Origin: Holophagales bacterium
GTDB taxonomy: Bacteria > Acidobacteriota > Thermoanaerobaculia > Multivoradales > JAGPDF01
Length of the DNA: 64,000 nucleotides
Assembly (NCBI GenBank): GCA_016699405.1
Contig: CP064972.1
Location: 2,883,501 to 2,947,500, forward strand
Direction: 5' to 3'
The position numbers and the translations under genes were made by a program. Below are positions 33,493-41,541 of this stretch, piece after piece. Position 1 is the first letter of the stretch, and each line of letters starts with the position of its first letter. The notes beneath the pieces are model-generated. The model was not told the origin of the DNA, searched no databases, and saw nothing but the letters and a program-made list of their open reading frames with translations.

Positions 33493-34212
33493 GTGACCGA
33501 ATCCGGAACCGCCCGATTCGCGAAGACCTGGATCCGTCCGGCGCTGCTCGTCCTCGCCGTCGCTGCCGCGCTGATCGCGGTGCGGCGGCTCGGGCTCGGT
33601 GGCCGAATCGGCGAGCTGCGCCTGTGGATCGACAGCCTCGGCTCCTGGGGGCCGGTGGTCTACGCTCTGGTCTATGGCATCGCCACGGCGCTCGCCGTGC
33701 CGGCTTCGGTGCTGACGGTGGCAGCCGGGGCGCTCTTCGGCTCGGTCGTCGGCGTGGTCGTGGTCAGCGCCGGCTCGACGCTCGGAGCGACGCTTGCCTT
33801 CCTGCTCGCCCGCTGGGCCGCCCGCGGCGTGGTCTCCCGCTGGCTCGCCGGCAACGAGCGCTTCGCCCGGCTCGACGCGATGACGGAGCGGCACGGCGCC
33901 ATCGTCGTGGCGATCACCCGTCTGGTGCCGCTCTTTCCGTTCACCGTGCTCAACTACGGCTTCGGCCTGACGCGGGTGCCGCTCGCGACCTACGTCCTCT
34001 GGTCGTGGCTCGGCATGATCCCGGGAACCATCCTCTACGTCGTCGGTGGGGATACCGTCGTGCGCTCGCTCGCCGACGGGCAGGTGCCCTGGTCCCTCGT
34101 CGGGGTGCTGGGGGTGACGGGCGCGGGGCTCGCGTGGTTGGTTCGGCGCGCCCGACGCACGCTCGCCGAACGCGAGGCGGCGGCAGCGCAAGGCCGGAAG
34201 GAGAAGGGATGA
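33493..34212 (+). CDS. TVP38/TMEM64 family inner-membrane protein (DedA/SNARE-assoc fold)
   Basis: GTG start, 239 aa, with about six hydrophobic segments (IRPALLVLAVAAALIAV, WGPVVYALVYGIATALAVP, LTVAAGALFGSVVGVVVVS, TYVLWSWLGMIPGTILYVVG). The family signature ALAVPASVLTVAAGALFG-type glycine-rich segment and LTRLVPLFPFTVLNYGFGL-like re-entrant loop are present. DedA/TVP38 proteins act as lipid scramblase-like or transport proteins; the substrate here is unknown. Its stop overlaps the next gene's start by 4 bases. The same two domains are found fused in other bacteria, so they probably work together. Confidence 0.85.
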   Translation: MTESGTARFAKTWIRPALLVLAVAAALIAVRRLGLGGRIGELRLWIDSLGSWGPVVYALVYGIATALAVPASVLTVAAGALFGSVVGVVVVSAGSTLGATLAFLLARWAARGVVSRWLAGNERFARLDAMTERHGAIVVAITRLVPLFPFTVLNYGFGLTRVPLATYVLWSWLGMIPGTILYVVGGDTVVRSLADGQVPWSLVGVLGVTGAGLAWLVRRARRTLAEREAAAAQGRKEKG

Positions 34213-35720
34213 GCCGGCCGCCGCTCACCCCATCGGTGCACGACCGGGAGCTCCTCGCCGCGGTGCGTCCGCCGGATTGGGTGAATCCGCTGCCGAAGCG
34301 GCGCTACCACCTCGTCGTCCTCGGTGGCGGGACGGCGGGGTTGGTCACCGCCGCGGGTGCTGCCGGGCTCGGGGCGAGCGTCGCGCTCGTCGAGCGATCG
34401 CTGCTCGGCGGCGACTGCCTCAACGTCGGCTGCGTGCCGTCGAAGGCGCTGCTGGCGAGCGCGCATGCGGCAGCCGCCGTGCGCCGTGCCCCGGAGCTCG
34501 GAGTGCGGCTCGGTGGCGCGGTGGCCGTGGACTTCCCGTCCGTCATGGAGCGGATGCGGGCGCTGCGCGCGGCGATAGCGCCGCACGACAGCGCGGCGCG
34601 CTTTCGCCAGCTGGGCGTCGATGTCTTTCTCGGCGGCGGACGGTTCGTCGGGCCGCGCGAGATCGCGGTCGGCGAAGCGAGGCTCCGGTTCTCCCGCGCG
34701 GTGATCGCCACCGGCGGGCGGCCGCACGTTCCCGCCGTTCCCGGTCTCGCCGAGGCGGGATTCCGCACGAACGAGTCGATCTTCGATCTGACGGAGCTCC
34801 CGCCGCGACTTGCAGTCGTCGGGGGCGGTCCGATCGGCTGCGAGCTCGCGCAGGCGTTCGCGCGGCTCGGCTCGCGGGTGACGCTGCTGCAGCGGGACGG
34901 GCAGCTCCTGCCGCGCGAGGAGCGCGAGGCGGCCGAGCTGCTGCTCGCGGCCCTCCGGGCCGATGGGATCGACGTCCGACTCGGCGCGAGCGTCGAGCGT
35001 GTCGAGTCGGCAGACGGAGCGAAGCGGCTGTGGGTCGCAAGCCCGACCGGATCGACGGCGGTCGAGGTCGACGAGATCCTCGTCGCTGCGGGTCGCCGGC
35101 CGAATGTCGAAGGTCTCGGACTGGAAGCGGCCGGTGTCGCATACGGCGAACGCGGCGTGGTGGTCGACGATCGACTGCGCACGACGAATCGCCGGGTCTT
35201 CGCGGCGGGAGACGTCGCGATGGCTCACCAGTTCACCCATCTGGCCGACGCCACGGCGCGCATCGCGATCCAGAACGCCCTCTTCCCGTTCAAGCGGCGG
35301 GCGAGTCGCCTCGTGCTGCCGTGGTGCACCTTCACCGAGCCGGAGATCGCGCACGTCGGTCTCCGCGTGGACGAGGCGCGGCAGCGGGGTCTCGCCGTCG
35401 AGGAGGTCAGCGTCCCATTCGCCGAGGTCGACCGCGCGCGGCTCGGCGGCGAGAGCTCGGGTTTCGCGCGAATGCTCGTCGAGAGCAGGAGCGGGCGGAT
35501 CCTCGGGGCGACGATCGCCGGCGCGCACGCCGGCGAGCTGATCTCGGAGGTGTCGGTGGCGATGGCGGGCGGTCTGACTCTCGGGGCGCTCGCCGGCGTC
35601 ATCCATCCCTATCCGACGCGCGCCGAGGTGCTCCGCAAGGCGGGCGACGCCTGGAACCGGCGGCGGCTCACGCCCCGGGCGAAGGGCCTCCTCGGCCGCT
35701 ACCTGGCCTGGTTCCGGTAG
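34209..35720 (+). CDS. pyridine nucleotide-disulfide oxidoreductase, mercuric-reductase-like
   Basis: The protein is 503 aa, with ATG inside the TVP38 stop (ATGA). A 40-residue N-terminal extension precedes the FAD motif VVLGGGTAGLVTA. The redox-active pair is in GGDCLNVGCVPSKALL, followed by NAD-binding VVGGGPIGCELAQAFARLGS, the second FAD motif VFAAGDVAMAHQFTH, and the dimer-interface HPYPTRAEVLRKAGDAW with the catalytic His. It lacks the C-terminal Cys pair and N-terminal HMA domain of true MerA, and the C-terminus ends RYLAWFR. It therefore reduces another disulfide or quinone-like substrate. The TVP38 partner suggests a membrane-linked redox role. Confidence 0.88.
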   Translation: MSRPPLTPSVHDRELLAAVRPPDWVNPLPKRRYHLVVLGGGTAGLVTAAGAAGLGASVALVERSLLGGDCLNVGCVPSKALLASAHAAAAVRRAPELGVRLGGAVAVDFPSVMERMRALRAAIAPHDSAARFRQLGVDVFLGGGRFVGPREIAVGEARLRFSRAVIATGGRPHVPAVPGLAEAGFRTNESIFDLTELPPRLAVVGGGPIGCELAQAFARLGSRVTLLQRDGQLLPREEREAAELLLAALRADGIDVRLGASVERVESADGAKRLWVASPTGSTAVEVDEILVAAGRRPNVEGLGLEAAGVAYGERGVVVDDRLRTTNRRVFAAGDVAMAHQFTHLADATARIAIQNALFPFKRRASRLVLPWCTFTEPEIAHVGLRVDEARQRGLAVEEVSVPFAEVDRARLGGESSGFARMLVESRSGRILGATIAGAHAGELISEVSVAMAGGLTLGALAGVIHPYPTRAEVLRKAGDAWNRRRLTPRAKGLLGRYLAWFR

Positions 35721-35781
35721 CCGTCGCCAGCGCTCGGCGGAGCCCCCCCGCCCAGGTCCCTTCCATGAGAAGGCCATGTGG

Positions 35782-36022
35782 TGTCAATCGGCCGACTTGT
35801 CGGCCGCGCTCGAGGTCTTGGGCGAGGGTCCGGTGCCACGCTTCCATCCGCACTCTCGAGGAGCCCGCGTGGGGCTCGGTGCCTTTTGGTGTCCGATCGG
35901 AGCCGGGTGCTGCCATCTCACTCGCGGCCTGCGAGGCCTAGGGACCTGTCGCAGTCACCCGGACCCGGGTCGGACCCTGGCCCAAAGTCGTCGACTCCTC
36001 TCCTACCCGAGATGTCGTTGCC
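35782..36022 (-). ncRNA. candidate structured (bridge-type) RNA region of the IS element
   Basis: This 305-base gap (35721-36025) carries no gene. Within it are clear hairpins: GGCCGAC-TT-GTCGGCC (35790-35805), GAGCCC-GCGTG-GGGCTC (35861-35877) and GGCCT-GCG-AGGCC (35926-35938). On the minus strand it directly follows the transposase stop. IS110-family elements are known to express a non-coding 'bridge' RNA from one end, whose loops pair with donor and target DNA. An 11-base sequence in it, 35945-35955, recurs inverted near the other end of the element (37140-37150). Expression and fold are not shown by sequence alone. Confidence 0.35.
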
Positions 36023-36025
36023 GTT

Positions 36026-37088
36026 TCATGCAGTCCCGGCGGCGGTGCGCAGAGCCTCGTAGGGTTCGCCGCTCACCCAGAGCCGATGCAGGAGGACGGC
36101 GAGCTTGCGGGCGATGGCGACGATCGCCCGTTTCTTCGCCGCTTTGCCGCCGCGTTTCGACAGCGCTTCGCCAAATCGCCGCAGATCGCTGTCGGGTGCG
36201 AGGGGACCCAGGATGTACTGGGCCGCTTGGACGAGCAGCTTGCGCAGGAAGGGGTCACCTTGCTTGGTGATCCGCAGCTGGGGCTGGCTCTCGCCCGAGT
36301 CCCGGACGCCGGGGACCAGTCCCAGGTAGGCCCCGACCTCTCGACTGCGGCGGAAGCGCTCGGGGGTTTCGATCGTCAGCACGTAGCTGACCGCCGTGAC
36401 GACGCCCACGCCCGGGACCTGACGCAAGCGCTCGGTCTCGGGATGACGACGGCCGAGCTCCTCGACCTCACGGTCGAAGCCCTTGATCCGCTCCGTCAGC
36501 TCCATCACCGTTTCGAGAATCCTCAGCAGCGAGGGCCGCAGGCTCTCCGGCAAGGCCGACACGGCACGTGTAGGGAAGGCCTCCGTCGAACACTTGGGCA
36601 GACGTCCTCCAATCGCCTTGACCGCGCCGCGCACGTGATTGACCGCCATCGTGCGCATCCGCACCAGGACATCCCGCGCCCGCATCACCTCGAGGCTCTC
36701 GCTGAGCGGCTTCGCTTCGATGCCGCACCGGATGCAGCAGCTTCGGCTCGACACGCGCCAAGCGCGCCAGTGTCTCGGCGTCCAGCACGTCCGTCTTCTT
36801 CCGGCTCTTGCCGATCAGCGGCAGCTGACGCGAATCCGCCACGATCACCTCGTGTCCCAGACTCGACAGCAGCCGGCTCATCCACGGCGACTGCGCTCCC
36901 GTCTCCAGCACCACCTGCATCGGGCCCCAGCGCGCCGACCAGGCTCGCAACGCGGCCTCCGAGCTCCCGATCCGCTCCTGCCCTGCCTGCTCCCCACTCA
37001 CCCGGTCGAGCACCACCACCTGCGTCCAGCGGTCGCCCACGTCCAGGCCCGCCGTCCACCCTCCCTCGCGCTTGCTATTCTTCTTCAC
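36026..37088 (-). pseudogene. IS110-family transposase, disrupted by a frameshift
   Basis: A GTG start at 37088 has AAGGAGG 6 bases upstream. The first frame (to about 36700) carries the DEDD/RuvC-like domain: AGLDVGDRW, VVLETGAQSPWM, KSRKKTDVLDAETLARLARV. It then derails after HPVRHRSEAAQRE. The continuing homology, LEVMRARDVLVRMRT, lies in another frame and runs to the stop at 36026, including RLRQVPGVGVVTAVSYVLTI and the ITKQGDPFLRKLLVQAAQYI block of the C-terminal transposase_20 domain. One extra base (or two missing) near 36690-36710 explains this. The restored length of about 353 aa is normal. It is either an inactive copy or a sequencing slip. Confidence 0.82.
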
Positions 37089-37316
37089 GGCCAACCTCCT
37101 TTCTGGGCCCCAGCCCGTCAACCTGCAGACCGCAAAGGTACTGCGACAGGGGGGTTGGCCTTCTCATTCCAATCTCCCGAGGGTCGGGACGACGAGGGGG
37201 AAAGCGCTCGCCCCTCGTCACCCCGAGCGAGCGCGTGGGGCCTGGGTGGGAGGGTGGTGCGGTAGCGGTTCGGTTTCGGCCGAGCCCACGGCGGCGGAGT
37301 TTCCCCGGCGCCCGGG

Positions 37317-37353
37317 ACGACGGGCAGTGGACGTCGCGGCCACCGCCCGTCGT
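37317..37353 (-). terminator. hairpin after the tricorn-type protease gene
   Basis: ACGACGGGC (37317-37325) pairs with GCCCGTCGT (37345-37353), with an inner TGG/CCA. It begins 15 bases past the stop at 37368 on the minus strand. A second hairpin, GACGAGGGG/CCCCTCGTC (37191-37219), lies further on, next to the IS edge. Neither has a T-run. Apart from these, the 200 bases between the IS and this gene hold nothing I recognise. Confidence 0.45.
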
Positions 37354-37367
37354 TTCCGCGCCTCAGC

Positions 37368-40300
37368 TCACCTCTTCGGCAGCTTGGCGAGAAGGACCTC
37401 GACGGCCTTCTCGAGTTGCTGGTCGCGACCCGCGGCCTCGACCGCCGGGTCGTTGTCGACGACGTAGTCGGGATCGAGGTGCTTGTTCTCGGTCAGGTCT
37501 CCCGCCGGGTCGAGGTAGCCGACCTCGGGGATGCCGAAGGTGAGCGAACGGTCCTGCAGCCGCTCCCACCAGACCGACGTGCAGGTCCCTGGCACCTGCA
37601 TGCCGACCGTTTCGCCGAGACCGAGGGCCTTGTAGGCGGTGGGGAAGCAGTGGGCGTCGGAGTAGTTGCCTTCGTTCATCACCACGATCGACGGCTTGGT
37701 CCAGCGCATCGACGGCTCGACGCCGACCTGGCGCCCGCGCGGCACCGCCCGGTAGTAGACCTTCCCGGACAGGAAGACGGTGAGCGGCTCGACGAGATTG
37801 CCGCCGCCGTTGAAGCGCGTGTCGAGGATGATCGCCTCCTTGTCCACCGCGCGGCCGAAGATCTCTTCGAAGATCTCGCGATAGGCGCCGTCGTTCATGC
37901 CGCGGATGTGGGCGTAGCCGAGCCTGCCGCCGGAGAGGCGCTCGACCTCGGCGCGTCGCGAGCGCACCCAGCGCTCGTAGAGCAGCGGCCCCTGCTCGCC
38001 CCAAGTGATCGGTTTGACCGTCTCCTCCCAGCGCTTGCCGCTTGAGGGGTCGAGGAGCGCGAGACGCACGGGGATCCCGGCCTTGCGATTGAGCAGGGGG
38101 TACCAGTTGGCTCCCGCAGCGATCGCCTGGCTGTCGATGGCCGCGATCACCACGCCGGCGGCCACCTTCCCTCCGGCTTTCTGCAGCGGTCCGCCCTCCA
38201 GCACCTCGAGGACGCGCACGCCCTCGCCGCTCCACGTCGGATCGGGGAAGAACCCGAGCGCCGCCGTCGCGTCGCCGTCGTTGCGATTCGGGCGATAGCG
38301 CCCGCCGGTATGCGACGCGTTGAGCTCTCCCTGCAGCTCGGAGATCAGGTCGGCGAAGTCGCGGTTGTTGTCGACGTGCGGCAGGAAACGGGCATAGGCA
38401 CGCTTCATCGCCTGCCAGTCGACGCCGTGGAGGTTCTCGACGTAGAACTTCTTCTGCGTCTGGCGCCAGGCGTGTTCGAAGAGTGCGGCACGCTCCTCGG
38501 CCGGCCGGAGCTCGAGACGCGCGGCGATCCTCACCGGGGTCGTCTTGCCGGACTCGAGCTCGACGGTCAGCAGATGGTCGTCGGCGAGCACGATCGCCTT
38601 CTTCCCTTCGGGGTCGAGGCGGAGGGCTGCGTTGCGCTCGGCGTCGAGCTTGGCGAGGAGCTTGACCTCCTTGGTGCGCGGCTCGTACTTCCACAGGTCG
38701 TAGCCCTTCTCGAAACGGGCGAGATAGACCAGCGTCTCGCCGTCGGGAGTGAGGTCGGCGCCGGCAAGATCGGCCGAGTGGAGCGAGAGACGGATCGTGC
38801 GGTCTTCGATCGCGTCGAGCTCGAGGGTCACCGGCTCGGCCGGTTCGACCCGCGACTTGTCGTCGGACTTCGCACCCTCCTTGGCCTTGTCCTTGGCCTT
38901 GTCCTTCGCCTCGTCCTTCTTCTTGTCGGCGTCCTTTTCCTTCTCGGCGAGCTGAGCGAAGGCGGCTTCGTCGAGCCGGAATCGATCCCACGCCTGGCGC
39001 GTCAGGAAGGCGGCGTAGACGTCCTGCTCGGCTGGCCATCCGGCCTGGAGCCGCGCTCCGTGGCGATCGGTGACCCAGATCAGCACCTCCCCCTTGCGGG
39101 TCCAGTGCGGACGTTCGTCTTCGTAGCCGCTCTTCGTCAGGTTGAAGACCGGGGCGCCGCCGGTCGCGGCGACGATTCCCACCTCGCTCGACCAGCGCGT
39201 CGGACTCAGGAACTGCACGGCGAAGCTCTTTCCGTCGGGCGACCACTCGTACCACTGGTCGCCGTCGGCATACGAATAGTTCATCTCCCCCGGCAGGACC
39301 GTGCGGGTCTTTCCGGTGGCGAGCGTGAGCACCTTGAGGGTCGTGCGCTCCTCGAGGTACGCGACCTCCTTGCCGTCGGGAGAGAAGGCCGGCTGGAACT
39401 CTTCGGCTGGCGTCGCCAGGACCGCACTCTCCCGGAGCGCCGTGGCGTTGAAGAACGCCGGCTCTTCCGGGTCGAGACGATCGGTCCGGTAGAGGTTCCA
39501 GCTTCCGTCGCGCTCACCGGCGTAGAGGAGGCTCTTGCCGTCGGGCGAGAAGCTCACCGAGCGCTCCTGTCCTGGCGTGTCGGTGATGCGGCGCGTCGTC
39601 CCGTGCTCGACCGAGGCGACGAAGACCTCGCCGCGGGCGACGAACGCCAACTCCTTGCCGTCCGGGGAGAGCTCGAACTCGCTCACCTCGGAGGCGACGT
39701 CGACCGGAGCCAGGTCGAGGTCGTGGCGATCGGCGGCAGCGGTCACCGCGAGTTGGTGACTTGCGGCGGCGCCAGCCGGGCGGATCCAGATCTCGCCGTC
39801 GAAGGTGTAACAGAGATCGCCGGCGTCGGAGATGCTGAGGAAGCGGACGGGGTGGACCTGGTGTGTGGTGACCTGGATCGGATGGGTCGGGTCGGACAGG
39901 TCGAGCTTCCAGACGTTGAAGCTGCCGCTGCGCTCCGAGAGGTAATAGAGCGCCTGGTCGCCCGGTGCCCACACCGGCTGGCGGTCGTCGACGCCGAGCG
40001 CGGTGAGCCGGCGATGCTGCCCGCTCGCCTGGTCGTAGATCCAGAGGTCTCGGGCGAACGAGGAGTTGTCGTGCTTGCGCCACTCCATCTCGTAGCCCTT
40101 CTGGTCGGAGTAGGCGAGTCGTGAGCCGGCGCGATCCCAGCTCGCATAGAGCGCCGGGGTCGACAGCACCTGAACAGGCATGCCCCCGGCCAGGGCGACG
40201 CGATAGAGCTCGGGCTGGGCGCCGGTCGGGAACTGGACGTTGGTCACGCTGTCGAGGCGCGCCGAAGAGAAGAGCACGGCCGTTCCGTCGGGAGTGAAGC

Positions 40301-40676
40301 TGGTCGGGATGTCGTCGGCGGAATGGAACGTGAGGCGGCGCGCCTCGCCTCCGGCAGCCGGCATGACGAACAGATCGAAATTGCCGTAGCGATCCGATGC
40401 GAAGGCGATCTGGCTCCCGTCGGGAGACCACACCGGCGCGGTGTCGTAGGCGGCGTGAACGGTCAGCGGTGTCGCGGCGCCGCCGGTGGAGGCGACGCTC
40501 CACAGGTCGCCGCGGTAGCTGAAGGCAATGTGCTTGCCGTCAGGGGAGATGGCCGCGGTGCGCAGCCAGAGCGCGTTGTCGGCTCGCGCCGCCGTCACGC
40601 TCGAGGCGCCGGCCAGCGCGACGACGGCCAGCACGAACCCGAGGGACACCGATCCGGTCCGCTTCGACATGGACAT
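37368..40676 (-). CDS. tricorn-type S41 protease with beta-propeller repeats, exported
   Basis: The protein is 1102 aa, with AGGAG 7 bases before ATG. It has a signal peptide (SLGFVLAVVALAGASSVTAARA), then WD40-like/PD40 propeller repeats through about residue 540 (ISPDGKHIAFSYRGDLWSVA, WSPDGSQIAFASDRYGNFDL, FSPDGKSLLYAGERDGSWNL). A Lys/Asp/Ala-rich charged linker (about 575-610; KKKDEAKDKAKDKAKEGAK) and more propeller blades follow. The C-terminal C1-PDZ-C2 unit has VRVLEVLEGGPLQKAGGKVA (PDZ) and the S41 core DTRFNGGGN with the catalytic Ser1006-Asp1007 in NEGNYSDAHCFP. It is like archaeal tricorn but secreted; such homologs are common in acidobacteria and bacteroidetes. It should degrade peptides outside the cytoplasm together with the M1/M28 peptidases. 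Confidence 0.9.
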   Translation of the reverse strand: MSMSKRTGSVSLGFVLAVVALAGASSVTAARADNALWLRTAAISPDGKHIAFSYRGDLWSVASTGGAATPLTVHAAYDTAPVWSPDGSQIAFASDRYGNFDLFVMPAAGGEARRLTFHSADDIPTSFTPDGTAVLFSSARLDSVTNVQFPTGAQPELYRVALAGGMPVQVLSTPALYASWDRAGSRLAYSDQKGYEMEWRKHDNSSFARDLWIYDQASGQHRRLTALGVDDRQPVWAPGDQALYYLSERSGSFNVWKLDLSDPTHPIQVTTHQVHPVRFLSISDAGDLCYTFDGEIWIRPAGAAASHQLAVTAAADRHDLDLAPVDVASEVSEFELSPDGKELAFVARGEVFVASVEHGTTRRITDTPGQERSVSFSPDGKSLLYAGERDGSWNLYRTDRLDPEEPAFFNATALRESAVLATPAEEFQPAFSPDGKEVAYLEERTTLKVLTLATGKTRTVLPGEMNYSYADGDQWYEWSPDGKSFAVQFLSPTRWSSEVGIVAATGGAPVFNLTKSGYEDERPHWTRKGEVLIWVTDRHGARLQAGWPAEQDVYAAFLTRQAWDRFRLDEAAFAQLAEKEKDADKKKDEAKDKAKDKAKEGAKSDDKSRVEPAEPVTLELDAIEDRTIRLSLHSADLAGADLTPDGETLVYLARFEKGYDLWKYEPRTKEVKLLAKLDAERNAALRLDPEGKKAIVLADDHLLTVELESGKTTPVRIAARLELRPAEERAALFEHAWRQTQKKFYVENLHGVDWQAMKRAYARFLPHVDNNRDFADLISELQGELNASHTGGRYRPNRNDGDATAALGFFPDPTWSGEGVRVLEVLEGGPLQKAGGKVAAGVVIAAIDSQAIAAGANWYPLLNRKAGIPVRLALLDPSSGKRWEETVKPITWGEQGPLLYERWVRSRRAEVERLSGGRLGYAHIRGMNDGAYREIFEEIFGRAVDKEAIILDTRFNGGGNLVEPLTVFLSGKVYYRAVPRGRQVGVEPSMRWTKPSIVVMNEGNYSDAHCFPTAYKALGLGETVGMQVPGTCTSVWWERLQDRSLTFGIPEVGYLDPAGDLTENKHLDPDYVVDNDPAVEAAGRDQQLEKAVEVLLAKLPKR

Positions 40677-40748
40677 CGCGAGACTCCTGAAGTCAGGTCC
40701 GGGCGGCTCACGCCGTCGAGGCGCTTGGGCGCACGGATCAAGTCCTGG

Positions 40749-40771
40749 CCGGTGCGCCGTGCGCGCACCGG
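40749..40771 (-). terminator. hairpin between yceH-like gene and tricorn-type gene
   Basis: CCGGTGCGC and GCGCACCGG form a perfect 9-bp stem with a 5-base loop, 77 bases after the stop at 40848 on the minus strand. No T-run follows. It may separate the YceH unit from the protease gene. Confidence 0.35.
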
Positions 40772-40847
40772 ACCTTGGAGCTTGGTACGCGCGGGACGGC
40801 GGAAGGTTCGAGTCGCCGGCGGAGCGGCCCGCTCGGCAGGGGTTCGG

Positions 40848-41528
40848 CTACTCGCCGAGGCGGGTGCGCAGCTCGGCGAGGCTCGCGACGAGCTCGGCGA
40901 CTTGCGCTTCGAGGCGGGTGACCCGCTCGCTGAGCGGCGTCGGGCCGGTACCTGGGCCAACTTCCGGCGGCTCGAGCCCCGCGGCCACGGGACGTGGCTC
41001 TCCGCCACCCTCCAACTCGCGCTGCACCTCGGCCGTGCCGGCCAGATGGATCCACCGGGTCTCGCGCTGGCCGGGACGCCGCGGCAGCTCGCGCACCAGC
41101 GCATCGGGCTCGCTTGCCAGGCGGGCGAGCACTGCTTCGACCTCGTCGAGCGAGGCGAAGCGGTGCAGCCGCTCGCTGCGGGTCCGCAGCTCGGCGGCCG
41201 TCTGGGCACCGCGCAAGAGCAGGAGCGCCATCACCGCGAGCTTCCCCGACGTGTCGAGCTGCCAGCGCCGGTCGAGGCAGTGACGCCAGCGCTCGGCGCG
41301 GGCGCTGTCGATCCGCCAGACCAGCACTTCGGCGCGCAACCGGTCGAGGGCCTCGACCAGGACCGTCTCCGAGAGCTCCATGACCGGCTCCCGGCTCGTC
41401 TTCTGATTGCAGGCGGTGAGGAGCGCGCTGACGGTGAGCGGATACTGCTCGGGAGTCGTGCGCTCCTTCTCCATGAGCGCACCGAGCAGGCGCAGCTCGA
41501 CGGCGTCGAGAGGGCGGGAATGGGCCAT
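40848..41528 (-). CDS. YceH family (DUF480) winged-helix protein
   Basis: The protein is 226 aa. The N-terminal 80 residues are the DUF480 signature, LDAVELRLLGALMEKERTTP, YPLTVSALLTACNQKTSREP and VMELSETVLVEALDRLR. A second winged helix (about 90-165; KLAVMALLLLRGAQTAAELR, RFASLDEVEAVLARLA) and a C-terminal coiled coil (RVTRLEAQVAELVASLAEL) follow. The family is widespread, structurally a double winged helix, and of unproven function. It lies 13 bases downstream of the UbiD-like gene on the same strand and is probably co-transcribed with it. Confidence 0.9.
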   Translation of the reverse strand: MAHSRPLDAVELRLLGALMEKERTTPEQYPLTVSALLTACNQKTSREPVMELSETVLVEALDRLRAEVLVWRIDSARAERWRHCLDRRWQLDTSGKLAVMALLLLRGAQTAAELRTRSERLHRFASLDEVEAVLARLASEPDALVRELPRRPGQRETRWIHLAGTAEVQRELEGGGEPRPVAAGLEPPEVGPGTGPTPLSERVTRLEAQVAELVASLAELRTRLGE

Positions 41529-41541
41529 CGGACTCTCCCTG

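Larger units (their letters stand above)
35765..37167 (-). mobile_element. IS110-family (IS1111-like) insertion sequence, transposase frameshifted
   Basis: A 12-base inverted repeat, ATGAGAAGGCCA at 35765-35776 and TGGCCTTCTCAT at 37156-37167, brackets an IS110-type transposase. The 1.4-kb length and subterminal inverted repeats fit the IS1111 subgroup. TTCC lies just outside the left repeat and again at the right repeat edge, and could mark the exchange core. About 250 bases between the left repeat and the transposase stop are non-coding and hairpin-rich, as expected for the guide-RNA-bearing end of these elements. It sits between unrelated genes, not inside one. The exact outer ends cannot be fixed without an empty site. 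Confidence 0.7.

Noticed and set aside
34209..35720. True mercuric reductase (merA)
   Set aside because: There is no N-terminal heavy-metal domain, no C-terminal vicinal Cys pair, and no mer operon genes nearby; the partner is TVP38.
38850..38960. Lys/Asp-rich repeat stretch in the tricorn-type gene as a possible tandem DNA repeat or slippage site
   Set aside because: It is a short imperfect run coding for a charged linker between propeller parts; the frame stays intact and similar linkers are usual.
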